The notes under the pieces: generated by a model | Seen by the model: the letters and a program-made list of their open reading frames with translations, nothing else | Told to the model about the DNA's origin: nothing | Database searches by the model: none | Shown: in pieces, positions 17,262 through 25,402 of the stretch | How the letters are laid out: each line of letters opens with the position of its first letter | Position numbering within the stretch: the stretch's first letter is position 1 | Assembly: GCA_036824505.1 (NCBI GenBank) | Contig: DAITAA010000005.1 | Location: forward strand, 1-64,000 | Reading direction: 5' to 3' | Length of the DNA: 64,000 nt | Source: SCUD01 sp036824505 | GTDB lineage: Bacteria; Pseudomonadota; Gammaproteobacteria; Steroidobacterales; Steroidobacteraceae | Made by a program: the position numbers and the translations under genes

Positions 17262-18722
17262 ATGGCTGGCATGCGCCCGGTACTTGCGGTGGCACTCGTG
17301 TTGATCGCGTCGCCCGCATCTGCCAAAAAACTGGAGCTCGAAGCCTGCCGCATCAGCGACATGCGCGGGCTCGTCTCGGTTGCCGCGCGCTGCGGCAAGT
17401 TTGCCGTGCCGGAAGATCCCGGCGACCCGGATGGCAGGCAGATCGAGCTCGCGGTCGCCGTCGTACCCGCCATCGCGACGCGCCCGAAGCCCGATCCGCT
17501 CTTCCTGCTGGCCGGCGGCCCCGGTCAGGGCGCGATCGAGGGATTCGTCCCGGGTCTCGGTGCCTTCGCCGGCGTCCATCGCGAACGCGATCTGGTGATG
17601 GTCGACCAGCGCGGCACCGGTGGATCGAATCGCCTGGACTGCGCCATGCCCGACGATGCGCTGGAGTCAGAAGAGATTCCGCCCGATGAACTCCGGAAGC
17701 TCGCGCAGGAGTGCCTTTCGAAATTGCCGGGCCGCCCGCAGTTCTACACAACGAGCATCGCCGTGCGCGACCTCGATGCCGTGCGCGCGGCGCTCGGCTA
17801 TGAGCGCATCAACCTGTTCGGCGCCTCCTATGGCACGCGCGTGGCCCAGCATTACGCACGCCGCTACCCGGAGCGCACGCGCACGATCACCATCGATTCC
17901 GTCGTGCCTCCGGCCCTGCCGCTCGTGCCATTGATCGCCATCGAGGCACAGCGGGCCCTCCAGCGCGTGTTCGAGCGCTGCGCGGCGGAAGTGCAATGCA
18001 ACGAACACTTTCCAGGAATCGCCGAACAGTTCGCACGCGTCGATGCCCGTTTGCGGAGCGGACCGATGAACGTTTCGCTGCCGGATCCCGTGACCGGAGA
18101 GACCAGCCGTATCAAGGTGACCCGCAACCACCTGGTCACGATGACCCGCATGCTTTCCTACTCGGCGCGTACCGCCTCGCTGATGCCGCTCCTGATCCAC
18201 GAGGCAGCGACGCGCGGCAACTATGGGCCGCTCGCCGCGCAGGCGTTGATGGCGGGCGAGAATCTCGAGCGAATGATTGCCATGGGCATGCACAATTCCG
18301 TCATGTGCAGCGAGGACGCGCCGCGCTTCGCGGGGGCCGCCGATCGCGCAGCGCTCGAAAAGACCTACATCGGCCCCGCGCTGTATGACGGCATGAAGGC
18401 GATCTGTGAGATCTGGCCACGCGGCGCTGTCGATTCCGATTTTCACGATCCCATCCACTCAACGGTTCCGGCGCTGCTGCTGTCCGGTGAGTTCGACCCG
18501 GCGACGCCCCCGGAATACGGCGCGGCGGCGGCGGTTGGTTTCGAACGGCACCTGCACCTGGTGATTCCCGGCCAGGGTCACGGGCAGACCGATCTGCCCT
18601 GCGTGCAGCGGCTGCTGCGCGACTTTATCGATCGCGGCACGGTGGACGGCCTCGATACAGCCTGCGTCGGCGACATCAAGCCGGCGCCATTCTTCCTCTC
18701 GTTCAGCGGGACGGCGCCGTGA
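17262..18722 (+). CDS. exported alpha/beta hydrolase (peptidase S33, tripeptidyl-aminopeptidase-like)
   Basis: A 486-residue serine hydrolase with signal peptide MAGMRPVLAVALVLIASPASA. ATG codons at 17244 and 17271 are alternative starts; none has a clear Shine-Dalgarno. The oxyanion region LLAGGPGQG, the DQRGTGGSN segment and the nucleophile elbow GASYGTR are all present. The C-terminal TAP-like domain gives ALLLSGEFDPATPPEYG (Asp) and PGQGHGQ (His). Substrates are probably N-terminal residues of peptides. It is coupled by a GTGA overlap to an ABC exporter. Confidence 0.85.
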   Translation: MAGMRPVLAVALVLIASPASAKKLELEACRISDMRGLVSVAARCGKFAVPEDPGDPDGRQIELAVAVVPAIATRPKPDPLFLLAGGPGQGAIEGFVPGLGAFAGVHRERDLVMVDQRGTGGSNRLDCAMPDDALESEEIPPDELRKLAQECLSKLPGRPQFYTTSIAVRDLDAVRAALGYERINLFGASYGTRVAQHYARRYPERTRTITIDSVVPPALPLVPLIAIEAQRALQRVFERCAAEVQCNEHFPGIAEQFARVDARLRSGPMNVSLPDPVTGETSRIKVTRNHLVTMTRMLSYSARTASLMPLLIHEAATRGNYGPLAAQALMAGENLERMIAMGMHNSVMCSEDAPRFAGAADRAALEKTYIGPALYDGMKAICEIWPRGAVDSDFHDPIHSTVPALLLSGEFDPATPPEYGAAAAVGFERHLHLVIPGQGHGQTDLPCVQRLLRDFIDRGTVDGLDTACVGDIKPAPFFLSFSGTAP

Positions 18723-19450
18723 TCCGCGTCGAGGGCCTGGGCCGCAGCTTCGGCGCGATCCGCGCCATCGACGGTGTCGGCTTCGAGGCACGCGATGGGC
18801 GCATCACCGGGCTGCTGGGGCCGAATGGCGCCGGCAAGTCCACGACACTGCGCGTGCTTTACACCGTGCTGCAGCCCGACGCCGGCAACGCGAGCGTGGA
18901 CGGCATTGATGTCGTTCGCGACCCGCTCGCGGCGCGGCGCGCCATCGGCGTCCTGCCGCATTCCGCCGGCATCTATCCGCAACTGACGGCACGCGAGAAC
19001 ATCGCCTTCTTCGGCGAGCTGCACGGGCAGAGCGGCCTGCAGCTTGCGCGGCGCGTGGACGAACTGATCGTGGATCTCGATATCGTCGATTGCGCCGACC
19101 GCCGTGCCAAGGGGTTCTCGCAGGGACAGCGCATCAAGGTCGCACTCGCCCGCGCGCTGGTGCACAAACCGCAAAACCTGCTGCTGGACGAACCAAGCAA
19201 CGGCCTCGACGTCATGGCGACCCGCGCACTGCGCGCCCGGATCCTGGCACTGCGCGCCGCAGGTCACTGCGTGCTGTTCTCGAGTCATGTCATGCAGGAG
19301 GTGGCTGCGCTCTGCGACGATATCGTCATCATTGACCATGGGCGCGTGGTTGCATCCGGCACGCCCGCACAATTGCTTGCGCAGTTTGGTGCCCCGGTGC
19401 TCGAAGACGCCTTCGTCGCGGCAATCGGCGACGCCAGGGGCCTCGAATGA
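18719..19450 (+). CDS. ABC transporter ATP-binding protein (NatA type)
   Basis: ATPase of an ABC-2 exporter. The 243-residue protein has Walker A GPNGAGKST at about residues 36-44, a signature region written FSQGQRIKVALA (Q replaces the first Gly of LSGGQ), Walker B NLLLDEPSNGLD and the H-loop SSHVMQE. The start is GTG, overlapping the hydrolase stop by 4 bases. It is coupled by ATGA to the permease gene that follows, and the set resembles Bacillus NatAB, a sodium exporter, though the substrate here is unknown. Confidence 0.9.
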   Translation: MIRVEGLGRSFGAIRAIDGVGFEARDGRITGLLGPNGAGKSTTLRVLYTVLQPDAGNASVDGIDVVRDPLAARRAIGVLPHSAGIYPQLTARENIAFFGELHGQSGLQLARRVDELIVDLDIVDCADRRAKGFSQGQRIKVALARALVHKPQNLLLDEPSNGLDVMATRALRARILALRAAGHCVLFSSHVMQEVAALCDDIVIIDHGRVVASGTPAQLLAQFGAPVLEDAFVAAIGDARGLE

Positions 19451-20628
19451 AGCGGGTCGCCGCCATCGTGATGCTGAAGGAGCTGCGCGAAAGCCTGCGC
19501 GACCGCCGCACATTGCTGACGAGCCTCGTGTTTGGGCCCGTGTTCGCGCCGCTATTCTTCGTCCTGGTCCTGAAACTCACGCTTGCTCACTCCGTCGCCG
19601 CGCAGGACGAGGCGACGCCGGTCACCATAGCGAATGCAGCAGCAGCCCCGAATCTCGTCCAGCAGTTGCGCGAGAACGGCCTCGAAGTCACGCTGCGCGA
19701 TGGAACCGAGCAGGAAATCCGCGCCTGGATTACGGGTGCCGACGGCCTGGTCGTGCTGCGGATTCCGGACACCTTTGGCGAGCGCTTCGCGGCCGGGCAA
19801 CCCGCGGCCGTCATGATCTATGCGGACGGCTCGAATGCCCGCGCAGAACAGCGCTCCGCGCGAGTCAATCGGGCGGTGGCTGGCTACTCGGCGATGATTG
19901 CCGCGTTGCGCCTGCAGGCACGCGGCGTTTCACCGACCGTCGTGCGTGCTGTCGTTGTGGATCATGTGGACGTCTCGACGCCCAGCGCCCGCGCAACCCT
20001 TCTGCTCGGCATGCTGAGCTACGTGATCCTGCTGGTGACGCTGCTGGGCGGGCTCTATCTCGCGATTGATGCGACGGCCGGGGAGCGCGAACGCGGTTCG
20101 CTCGAGGCGCTGCTCACGGTGCCTGCGACGCGCGAGCAGTTGATTTATGGCAAGGTGGCCGCGGCCGCAATCATGATGATCCTGGCGCTTGCGCTGGTGA
20201 TCATCTGGATCACCGTGGCGCTGCGTTTCGTGCCGCTCGAGACTTTCGGCATGACGGCCAATTTCGGCCCCGGCGTCGCGGTTCGCGTGTTCCTCATGAC
20301 ACTGCCATTTGCGCTGATCGGTGCGGGGCTGCTCACCGTCATTGCCTCATTCACGCGCAGCTACAAGGAGGCGCAATCCTGGCTCGGCGTCGTCATGCTG
20401 GTGCCGACCGTACCGATCGCGATTGCGAGCGTGCTTGCCGTGCAACCTTCCGCGACCTTGATGCTGGTGCCGAGTCTTTCCCAACACCTCCTGATGCAGG
20501 GGTTGATGCGTGGTGAGCCGCTGTCCCCGGCCTGGGTGCTGCTGTCGGTCGCAAGCAGCTTGCTGCTCGGTGTGCTGCTCGGTTGGCTGGCCGGGCGGCT
20601 CTATCGACGCGAGGCAATCCTCGGCTGA
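19447..20628 (+). CDS. ABC-2 type transporter permease (NatB type)
   Basis: Membrane part of the exporter. The 393 residues show an N-terminal helix (about 22-42), a large extracytoplasmic domain (about 43-175) and five or six C-terminal helices from about residue 180, the standard NatB/YhaP plan. The family phrase TAGERERGSLEALLTVPATREQ sits between the first helices of the C-terminal bundle; only part is quoted here as ERGSLEALLTVP. It begins within the ATPase stop (ATGA). Confidence 0.9.
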   Translation: MKRVAAIVMLKELRESLRDRRTLLTSLVFGPVFAPLFFVLVLKLTLAHSVAAQDEATPVTIANAAAAPNLVQQLRENGLEVTLRDGTEQEIRAWITGADGLVVLRIPDTFGERFAAGQPAAVMIYADGSNARAEQRSARVNRAVAGYSAMIAALRLQARGVSPTVVRAVVVDHVDVSTPSARATLLLGMLSYVILLVTLLGGLYLAIDATAGERERGSLEALLTVPATREQLIYGKVAAAAIMMILALALVIIWITVALRFVPLETFGMTANFGPGVAVRVFLMTLPFALIGAGLLTVIASFTRSYKEAQSWLGVVMLVPTVPIAIASVLAVQPSATLMLVPSLSQHLLMQGLMRGEPLSPAWVLLSVASSLLLGVLLGWLAGRLYRREAILG

Positions 20629-20669
20629 TAATCCGGAACCTCAACCGGTTCTCCGGCGTCGAACATTGC

Positions 20670-21179
20670 ATGTATCGCCTGCACCAAGCGTCAATCACCG
20701 CGCTCACCCTGCTGGTCCTGGCGTCATCCGCATCCGCGCAGATCGAGACCGTACCCATGAAGGGGCTCGGCAACGAGTGGGTCAAGAAACTGGAGCTGCG
20801 GGGCCGCAGCGACTGGGAATGGCTCGAGACCTATCCCGAGCAGGTTTATTTCGCAAGCAGGGTCGAATCGGAGCGAAACGGCGACATCGTCACGATGTGG
20901 CTGCGCATCGAGTACAAGAATCCGCAGAGCCCCGGCGCGCATTTGAGCGCCGCGAGCCGCGACGATTGGGACTGCGTCAAGCGCCAGCGTTCGACGCGCG
21001 GCCTGATCTTCTACAAGTGGAACAACCTGCAGGCCGACGAGCCGGTGCGTTCGACCAACCTGTTGCGCTACTGGGAGAAGATCGAGCCCGGCACGATCGG
21101 CGAGACGCTGCTCAACTTCGCCTGCAGTATCAAGGCCGATCCGCTGCTGGTCACGCCCACGGATCCGGAAAAATCGTAG
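20670..21179 (+). CDS. exported protein, surface-adhesin E-like domain
   Basis: A 169-residue protein with signal peptide (residues 1-24, ending SASAQ). The body shows the pattern of small surface-adhesin E-like proteins: a strand with VTMWLRIEY, a central CVKRQRSTRG and a C-terminal YWEKIEPGTIGETLLNFAC, giving one likely disulfide. Bacterial adhesin E of Haemophilus binds host proteins. Most environmental homologues are uncharacterised. It starts 41 bases after the permease and may share its transcript. Confidence 0.65.
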   Translation: MYRLHQASITALTLLVLASSASAQIETVPMKGLGNEWVKKLELRGRSDWEWLETYPEQVYFASRVESERNGDIVTMWLRIEYKNPQSPGAHLSAASRDDWDCVKRQRSTRGLIFYKWNNLQADEPVRSTNLLRYWEKIEPGTIGETLLNFACSIKADPLLVTPTDPEKS

Positions 21180-21238
21180 GGAACCTCCCCCTCCGGGGCG
21201 GGTCGTAACCATGCCCCTCGCAAAATCCAGAGGTTCCC

Positions 21239-21820
21239 ATGACGCGCTACATAACGTTGCTTGGCTTGTGCTTCTTCGCGGGTTTCGCGCAGGCCGCCGA
21301 CAACGGCTTCTATCTCGGTGCAGGCGCCACGCAAAGCGATTACGGCCTGACGAATCCCGGCGCCGTCCTGCCATTCGACGATCAGACAAATGGATACAAG
21401 CTCATCGCCGGCTGGCGGCCGCTCGACAGCTTCGGCGTCGAAGCAACATACGTCGATCACGGTGACGCGACCGTACCGGCCGGCACTGCCTGCATCCAGT
21501 TCATCACCGTACCCTGCCCGGCGAGCACCAGCCTGAATGCCAAGACGCTGTCGGCCTTCGCGGTCGGCTATCTCGACCTGCCGCTTGTGGACCTGTTCCT
21601 GAAGGCCGGGGTCAGCAACTGGCAGTTCGATGGCCAGTCGATCGGCAGCTTTGTCCCCGTCTTCCGGGTCAACGAGAGCGGGACGGACCTCGCCTTCGGG
21701 GCTGGTATCCAGGCGCGCTTCGGCAGTCTCGGTGCGCGGCTCGAGTACGAGCGCTTGAACTATGTGCAGGACGAAAGCCTGGACACGATTTCGCTGAGCC
21801 TGACCTATACGTTTCTGTAG
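21239..21820 (+). CDS. outer-membrane beta-barrel protein (opacity/OmpA-like)
   Basis: A 193-residue protein with signal peptide (residues 1-19, AQAAD cut site). The mature part has alternating amphipathic strands such as GFYLGAGATQSDYGL, FGVEATYVDHGD, AFAVGYLDLPL and LGARLEYERLNYV, and ends with the aromatic strand ISLSLTYTFL, the outer-membrane insertion signal. About eight strands fit an OmpA-like barrel without a periplasmic domain. It ends 3 bases before the convergent GST gene. Confidence 0.85.
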   Translation: MTRYITLLGLCFFAGFAQAADNGFYLGAGATQSDYGLTNPGAVLPFDDQTNGYKLIAGWRPLDSFGVEATYVDHGDATVPAGTACIQFITVPCPASTSLNAKTLSAFAVGYLDLPLVDLFLKAGVSNWQFDGQSIGSFVPVFRVNESGTDLAFGAGIQARFGSLGARLEYERLNYVQDESLDTISLSLTYTFL

Positions 21821-21823
21821 GCC

Positions 21824-22456
21824 TCAGGCCCACTCGGTCAGGCCTTCGCGCGCATAGAGCGTCTTGAACGACGGCCGCGCTTTCATGCGCGCGACATAGT
21901 TTGCGATCCCAGGCCATTCGGTTGCCGGCTTCGGCATATTGCGCGACCAGCGCATCATCGTCGTCACGAAAAAATCGATGGCCAAGATTCGATCGCCCAG
22001 GAGATAGGGCCCGCCGGAACGTAGCTGCGCTTCAATCCGGTCCCAGCCGGCCACGATCCGCGCGTGGGTGCCCGCCTTGACGGCTTCGACGGCTTCCGCA
22101 CCGGCGATACGTTCCGGGTGGAACCATTCCTGATTCGCGGGTTGCAGGGTATTAGCCAGGTACAGCATCCAGGACAGATAAGCGCCGCGCCGCGGGCTTC
22201 CGATGGACGGCTCGAACCCGGCTTCCGGATGGCGTTCTGCCAGCAGCAGCAGAAGCGCCGCAGTCTCGTAGAGTGGCGTGCCGTCCACGATCAGGGCCGG
22301 CACGAAGCCATTCGGATTCAGCCGCAGATACTCGGGTCGGCGATGCTCACCGGCTTCCAGATCCACTTTCTTCAGCTCGTACGGAACGCCGAGCTCGATC
22401 AGCATCCAGTGCACGGCAAAACTTGCCGAGCCGGGCGAATAGTAGAGCGTGTACAT
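21824..22456 (-). CDS. glutathione S-transferase
   Basis: A 210-residue GST with an N-terminal thioredoxin fold starting MYTLYYSPGSASFAV, where the catalytic Ser or Tyr lies, and the GSH-contact segment VPALIVDG followed by LYETAALLLLLAERH. The all-helical C-terminal domain begins near residue 85. Length and pattern fit the bacterial beta/GstA-like group. A longer frame adds 18 residues overlapping the divergent GFA gene and was rejected. Confidence 0.9.
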   Translation of the reverse strand: MYTLYYSPGSASFAVHWMLIELGVPYELKKVDLEAGEHRRPEYLRLNPNGFVPALIVDGTPLYETAALLLLLAERHPEAGFEPSIGSPRRGAYLSWMLYLANTLQPANQEWFHPERIAGAEAVEAVKAGTHARIVAGWDRIEAQLRSGGPYLLGDRILAIDFFVTTMMRWSRNMPKPATEWPGIANYVARMKARPSFKTLYAREGLTEWA

Positions 22457-22509
22457 GTGTCGGGTCCCTTGGTGCAAACTATCCGTAATTCTTGCTTCCG
22501 GATCGCGCA

Positions 22510-23364
22510 ATGTATACGGGAAGCTGCCTTTGCGGGACCGTGCAATACGAAGTCGACGGCCCGTTCATGATGATGGCCAATTGCCACTGCTCCATGTGCC
22601 GCAAGCACCATGGCGCGATGTTTTCGACCTTCGCCTCGGCGCCGGACAGCGGCTTCCGCTGGATATCGGGCCAGGACAACATCGAAACCTATCCATCGTC
22701 CGAGCATGGCCGCCGGCCTTTTTGCCGGACCTGCGGATCCGTGACACCCATGCTGCTGCCCGCCATGAACCTGGTCTTCGTGCCCGCAGGCAACCTGGAT
22801 GGTGATCCGGGCCTGCGGCCGACGATGCACATGTTCGCCGGCTCGCGCGCGGAGTGGTTTCCGATTACCGATGGCCTGCCGCAGCATGCGGGCTATCCGC
22901 CGGAGTTCGGCGGTGGCGCCGGCCTCGAACGGCCGAAACCGCAGCCGACAGCCGGCGTCACATTGGGCAGCTGCCTGTGCGACGGCGTCGCCTGGAAACT
23001 CACGGGCAAGCCGGAGCGCATTCAGAACTGCCATTGTTCGCGTTGCCGCAAGGCGCGCAGTGCCGCACACGCGACCAATGCGTTCTACCTGCTCGGGCAA
23101 TTTGCCTGGTTGCGCGGCGAGAATGACGTGAAGACATACTCGCTGCCCGGCGCGAAGTATTTCGCACAAAGCTTCTGTGCCCGCTGCGGCAGTCCGGTGC
23201 CGCGCGTCAATGAATCTACCGGCCGCGTCGTCGTGCCCTGCGGCGGTCTCGACAGCGATCCCGGCGCACGGCCGCTCGGCAACATCTTCGCGACCAGCAA
23301 GGCTGCCTGGTTCGAGATAACCGATGGGCTGCCGCAGTGGGAGTCTTACCCTGGGCGCGCGTAA
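22510..23364 (+). CDS. tandem GFA-domain (CENP-V/GFA) zinc protein
   Basis: The 284-residue protein carries two complete GFA domains in a row. Domain 1 (about residues 3-130) has CLCGTVQYE, CHCSMCRKHHG and FCRTCGS. Domain 2 (about 160-284) has CLCDGVAWK, CHCSRCRKARS and FCARCGSPV. These cysteines form the zinc sites. Family members are annotated as glutathione-dependent formaldehyde-activating enzymes, but most are of unproved function. Usual members have a single domain of about 130 residues, so this is a fusion or internal duplication. The ATG was preferred over a TTG 18 bases upstream. Confidence 0.85.
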   Translation: MYTGSCLCGTVQYEVDGPFMMMANCHCSMCRKHHGAMFSTFASAPDSGFRWISGQDNIETYPSSEHGRRPFCRTCGSVTPMLLPAMNLVFVPAGNLDGDPGLRPTMHMFAGSRAEWFPITDGLPQHAGYPPEFGGGAGLERPKPQPTAGVTLGSCLCDGVAWKLTGKPERIQNCHCSRCRKARSAAHATNAFYLLGQFAWLRGENDVKTYSLPGAKYFAQSFCARCGSPVPRVNESTGRVVVPCGGLDSDPGARPLGNIFATSKAAWFEITDGLPQWESYPGRA

Positions 23365-23785
23365 TACCCTGATTGCCGCCGCATGCCTGTTCGCAGCCTG
23401 TGGATCCCGGCCCGCGCCCGAGGACGAAATCCGCGCGCTGATCGAATCAGCGGAAACCGCGGCCGAGGCCCGCGACGCGGGGGCCCTGCGCGAACTGATT
23501 GCTGACGACTACCGCGATGCCGAGGGCCGCGGCGCCGACGACATGCGCCGCTATCTGCACGGCTACCTGATCGCCCATCAGTCCATCCACCTGATGACGC
23601 GCATCGACGCCATCGAAATCGAGGGCCCGGAGGTTGCGCGAGCGCAGGTGACGGTCGGCATGCTGGGTCGCGAGTCGGCTTCGGACTGGGATCTCGCAGC
23701 CGACGTCCAGCGAATCGATTTGCGGCTTGCCCGCGAGGACGGCGAGTGGCGCGTTACGCGCGCCCGCTCGCAACCGGAACGCTAG
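23324..23785 (+). CDS. NTF2-like lipoprotein
   Basis: A 153-residue protein whose signal ends in the lipobox LFAAC, with acylated Cys26. The mature part (IRALIESAETAAEARDAGAL, then a C-terminal EDGEWRVTRAR) has the alpha+beta pattern of NTF2/SnoaL-like or DUF4440 proteins. The start lies 41 bases inside the GFA gene, and no later ATG would keep the signal peptide. The stop CTAG is shared with the convergent small gene. Function unknown. Confidence 0.65.
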   Translation: MGCRSGSLTLGARNTLIAAACLFAACGSRPAPEDEIRALIESAETAAEARDAGALRELIADDYRDAEGRGADDMRRYLHGYLIAHQSIHLMTRIDAIEIEGPEVARAQVTVGMLGRESASDWDLAADVQRIDLRLAREDGEWRVTRARSQPER

Positions 23786-23991
23786 TCTTCTTCTTCAAGC
23801 GCGTTCCAGCGTTCGCGAAATGCCTGCACGGCTTCGCCGTAGATCACGGCATGCCGGCGCGATAGCAATAATGATGACGGCGGGCAGACCCTTGCGCGGA
23901 TCACGCCAAGATCGGCCGCGGCATCAAACAGGCTGGGATACCAGCGTTCCCATTCCGGCAGGATCGCTTCGACGTGATCACGCAGATTCAT
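23782..23991 (-). CDS. small hypothetical protein
   Basis: A 69-residue protein rich in Arg, Trp, Glu and Leu, with no signal or membrane segment. It starts 14 bases inside the end of the lipoprotein gene above it on the same strand and ends on the CTAG shared with the convergent gene. No family recognised. The tight overlap supports coding, but the ORF could be chance. Confidence 0.4.
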   Translation of the reverse strand: MNLRDHVEAILPEWERWYPSLFDAAADLGVIRARVCPPSSLLLSRRHAVIYGEAVQAFRERWNALEEED

Positions 23992-24448
23992 CAGATGGCG
24001 TATCCGTGGCTGGTCTGCGTGGCGGCGCGTCGGGGCTCCACATCTCGCGGTGGATCAGCCATCTGCCGTCGACCTTCTTCCACAACTCGATGAACTTGCC
24101 GGTTTCGATCGCCGCACCATCCGGACCTTTGACGGAATACCTGCCCTGACGATGGGCGTAATCGCCGAATACCAGAGTCTCGATCGTTGCGAACTCGATT
24201 TTCGGCGCGTCGGGCGGGTTGGTCCTTGCAACAAATTCCTGGATCGAAGCGCGGCCGCTGACCGCTTCCATGCCTGGCGGCAGCAACTGTGCATCATTGG
24301 TGTAGAGAGCTGCCACGCCAGCTGCGTCATGAGCGGCGAAATGCGCGACCCAGGTGTCCGCGACCTGCTGCGGGAACGGCTCGGGCACCGGATTCTGCGC
24401 GCAGCCGGCCGAGAGCACTGCCAGAATCAGTATTGCCGCGATCCGCAT
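23978..24448 (-). CDS. NTF2-like (SnoaL/DUF4440) lipoprotein, copy 2
   Basis: A 156-residue protein. The signal ILILAVLSAGC gives a lipobox with acylated Cys at about residue 16. The mature domain runs PFPQQVADTWVAHFAAHDAA, then GVAALYTNDAQLLPPG, and ends KKVDGRWLIHREMWSPDAPP. This matches the neighbour at 24460-24933 along its whole length (WSPNVPP, LLPPG versus ILPPD). It starts 11 bases after that gene stops. SnoaL-like folds may bind small ligands; the role is unknown. Confidence 0.8.
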   Translation of the reverse strand: MRIAAILILAVLSAGCAQNPVPEPFPQQVADTWVAHFAAHDAAGVAALYTNDAQLLPPGMEAVSGRASIQEFVARTNPPDAPKIEFATIETLVFGDYAHRQGRYSVKGPDGAAIETGKFIELWKKVDGRWLIHREMWSPDAPPRRPATDTPSDESA

Positions 24449-24459
24449 CGATGCGGTCC

Positions 24460-24933
24460 CTAGGCATCCGGCGCCGCCGACACTTGTACGGGTGGCGGCA
24501 CATTCGGGCTCCACATCTGGCGATACAGCAGCCATGCGCTGCCCACCCTGGTCCATAGCTCGATGAACTTGCCGACGCGGGGCTCGCCCTCAGCCGGGTA
24601 CTTGGAGCTGTAAGCGCCCTCCCGGAACCAGTAATCCCCAAGCTTCGCGCTTTCGACCTCGGAAATCTCGATGCGCACGCTGCCCGGGTTGTAGTTGCGC
24701 CAGAACTCCTCGATCAAGTCGTAGCCGCTCACGATCGGCTGATCGGGCGGAAGGATCTTTGCATCCGGGCTGTACATCAGCGAGAGCCCCGCGGCGTCGC
24801 CGCTGTTGAACGCGGCGATCCAGCCATCGGCAGCGGCCTGTGGAAACGCCTCCGGCGCCTTGGCGCTTTCACAACCGGCAAGACCGGCCAGCGCGATCAG
24901 GGCGACCCATGAGGCAAGGTGAAAACGGCTCAT
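24460..24933 (-). CDS. NTF2-like (SnoaL/DUF4440) lipoprotein, copy 1
   Basis: A 157-residue paralogue of the next gene. The lipobox LAGLAGC lies at residues 15-21. Shared features include PEAFPQAAADGWIAAFNSGD, LMYSPDAKILPPD, a GKFIELWTRVGSAWLLYRQMWSPN block and a short disordered tail. The pair looks like a tandem duplication, and a more distant relative lies on the other strand just beyond. It heads the minus-strand unit. Confidence 0.8.
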   Translation of the reverse strand: MSRFHLASWVALIALAGLAGCESAKAPEAFPQAAADGWIAAFNSGDAAGLSLMYSPDAKILPPDQPIVSGYDLIEEFWRNYNPGSVRIEISEVESAKLGDYWFREGAYSSKYPAEGEPRVGKFIELWTRVGSAWLLYRQMWSPNVPPPVQVSAAPDA

Positions 24934-24997
24934 GACGCATTCCCCTTTGGTATGCCTCAGCCGATCATACTCGCGTCACAGCGGGACGGAAGCGGGC

Positions 24998-25402
24998 TCA
25001 GGGCCGCCGGCGCGCCAGCGTCAAGCCGTCGCCGACCGGAAGCAATGACAGGTCGATCCGCGGGTCCGCAACTGCACCGCTCCAAAGCGTGTTGTCTACG
25101 GCGATCAGCCCGCCGGGGAGAATCAACCGGAGCAGTCGTTCGTAATAGGCGTGGTAGCCGCCCTTGTCCGCATCGATGAAGGCGAAATCGTAGTGTCCCG
25201 CCTCGCCGGCCGCCAGGCGCGCATCCATCAGCCGCACCAGCATCTGCATGAACTGGCCCTGTTCGGGTGCGATCTGCATATTGACGTGCGGATGAGATGC
25301 CGTCTCGGCGCGCAGCGCCGCCAGTGCGGCCGGCTCGCGCAGGGATTTTCGCAGCAGGTAATCGTAGAGCCGACCGTCGAGCGGCAGAGTGCGGTTCGAC
25401 AT
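24998..25402 (-). pseudogene. O-methyltransferase remnant lacking the SAM-binding core
   Basis: The 134-residue frame matches both ends of the family 3 (catechol-type) O-methyltransferases: MSNRTLPLDGRLYDYLLRKS and NMQIAPEQGQFMQMLVRL at the front, YDFAFIDADKGGYHAYYERL and GGLIAVDNTLWSG in the middle, LLPVGDGLTLARRR at the end. Family members have about 220 residues. Here the segment carrying the glycine-rich SAM motif (around LEVGTFTGYS) is missing at residue 61, and a second piece is missing near residue 114. Both losses keep the frame. It is unlikely to methylate. It overlaps the dehydrogenase stop by one base. Confidence 0.75.
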
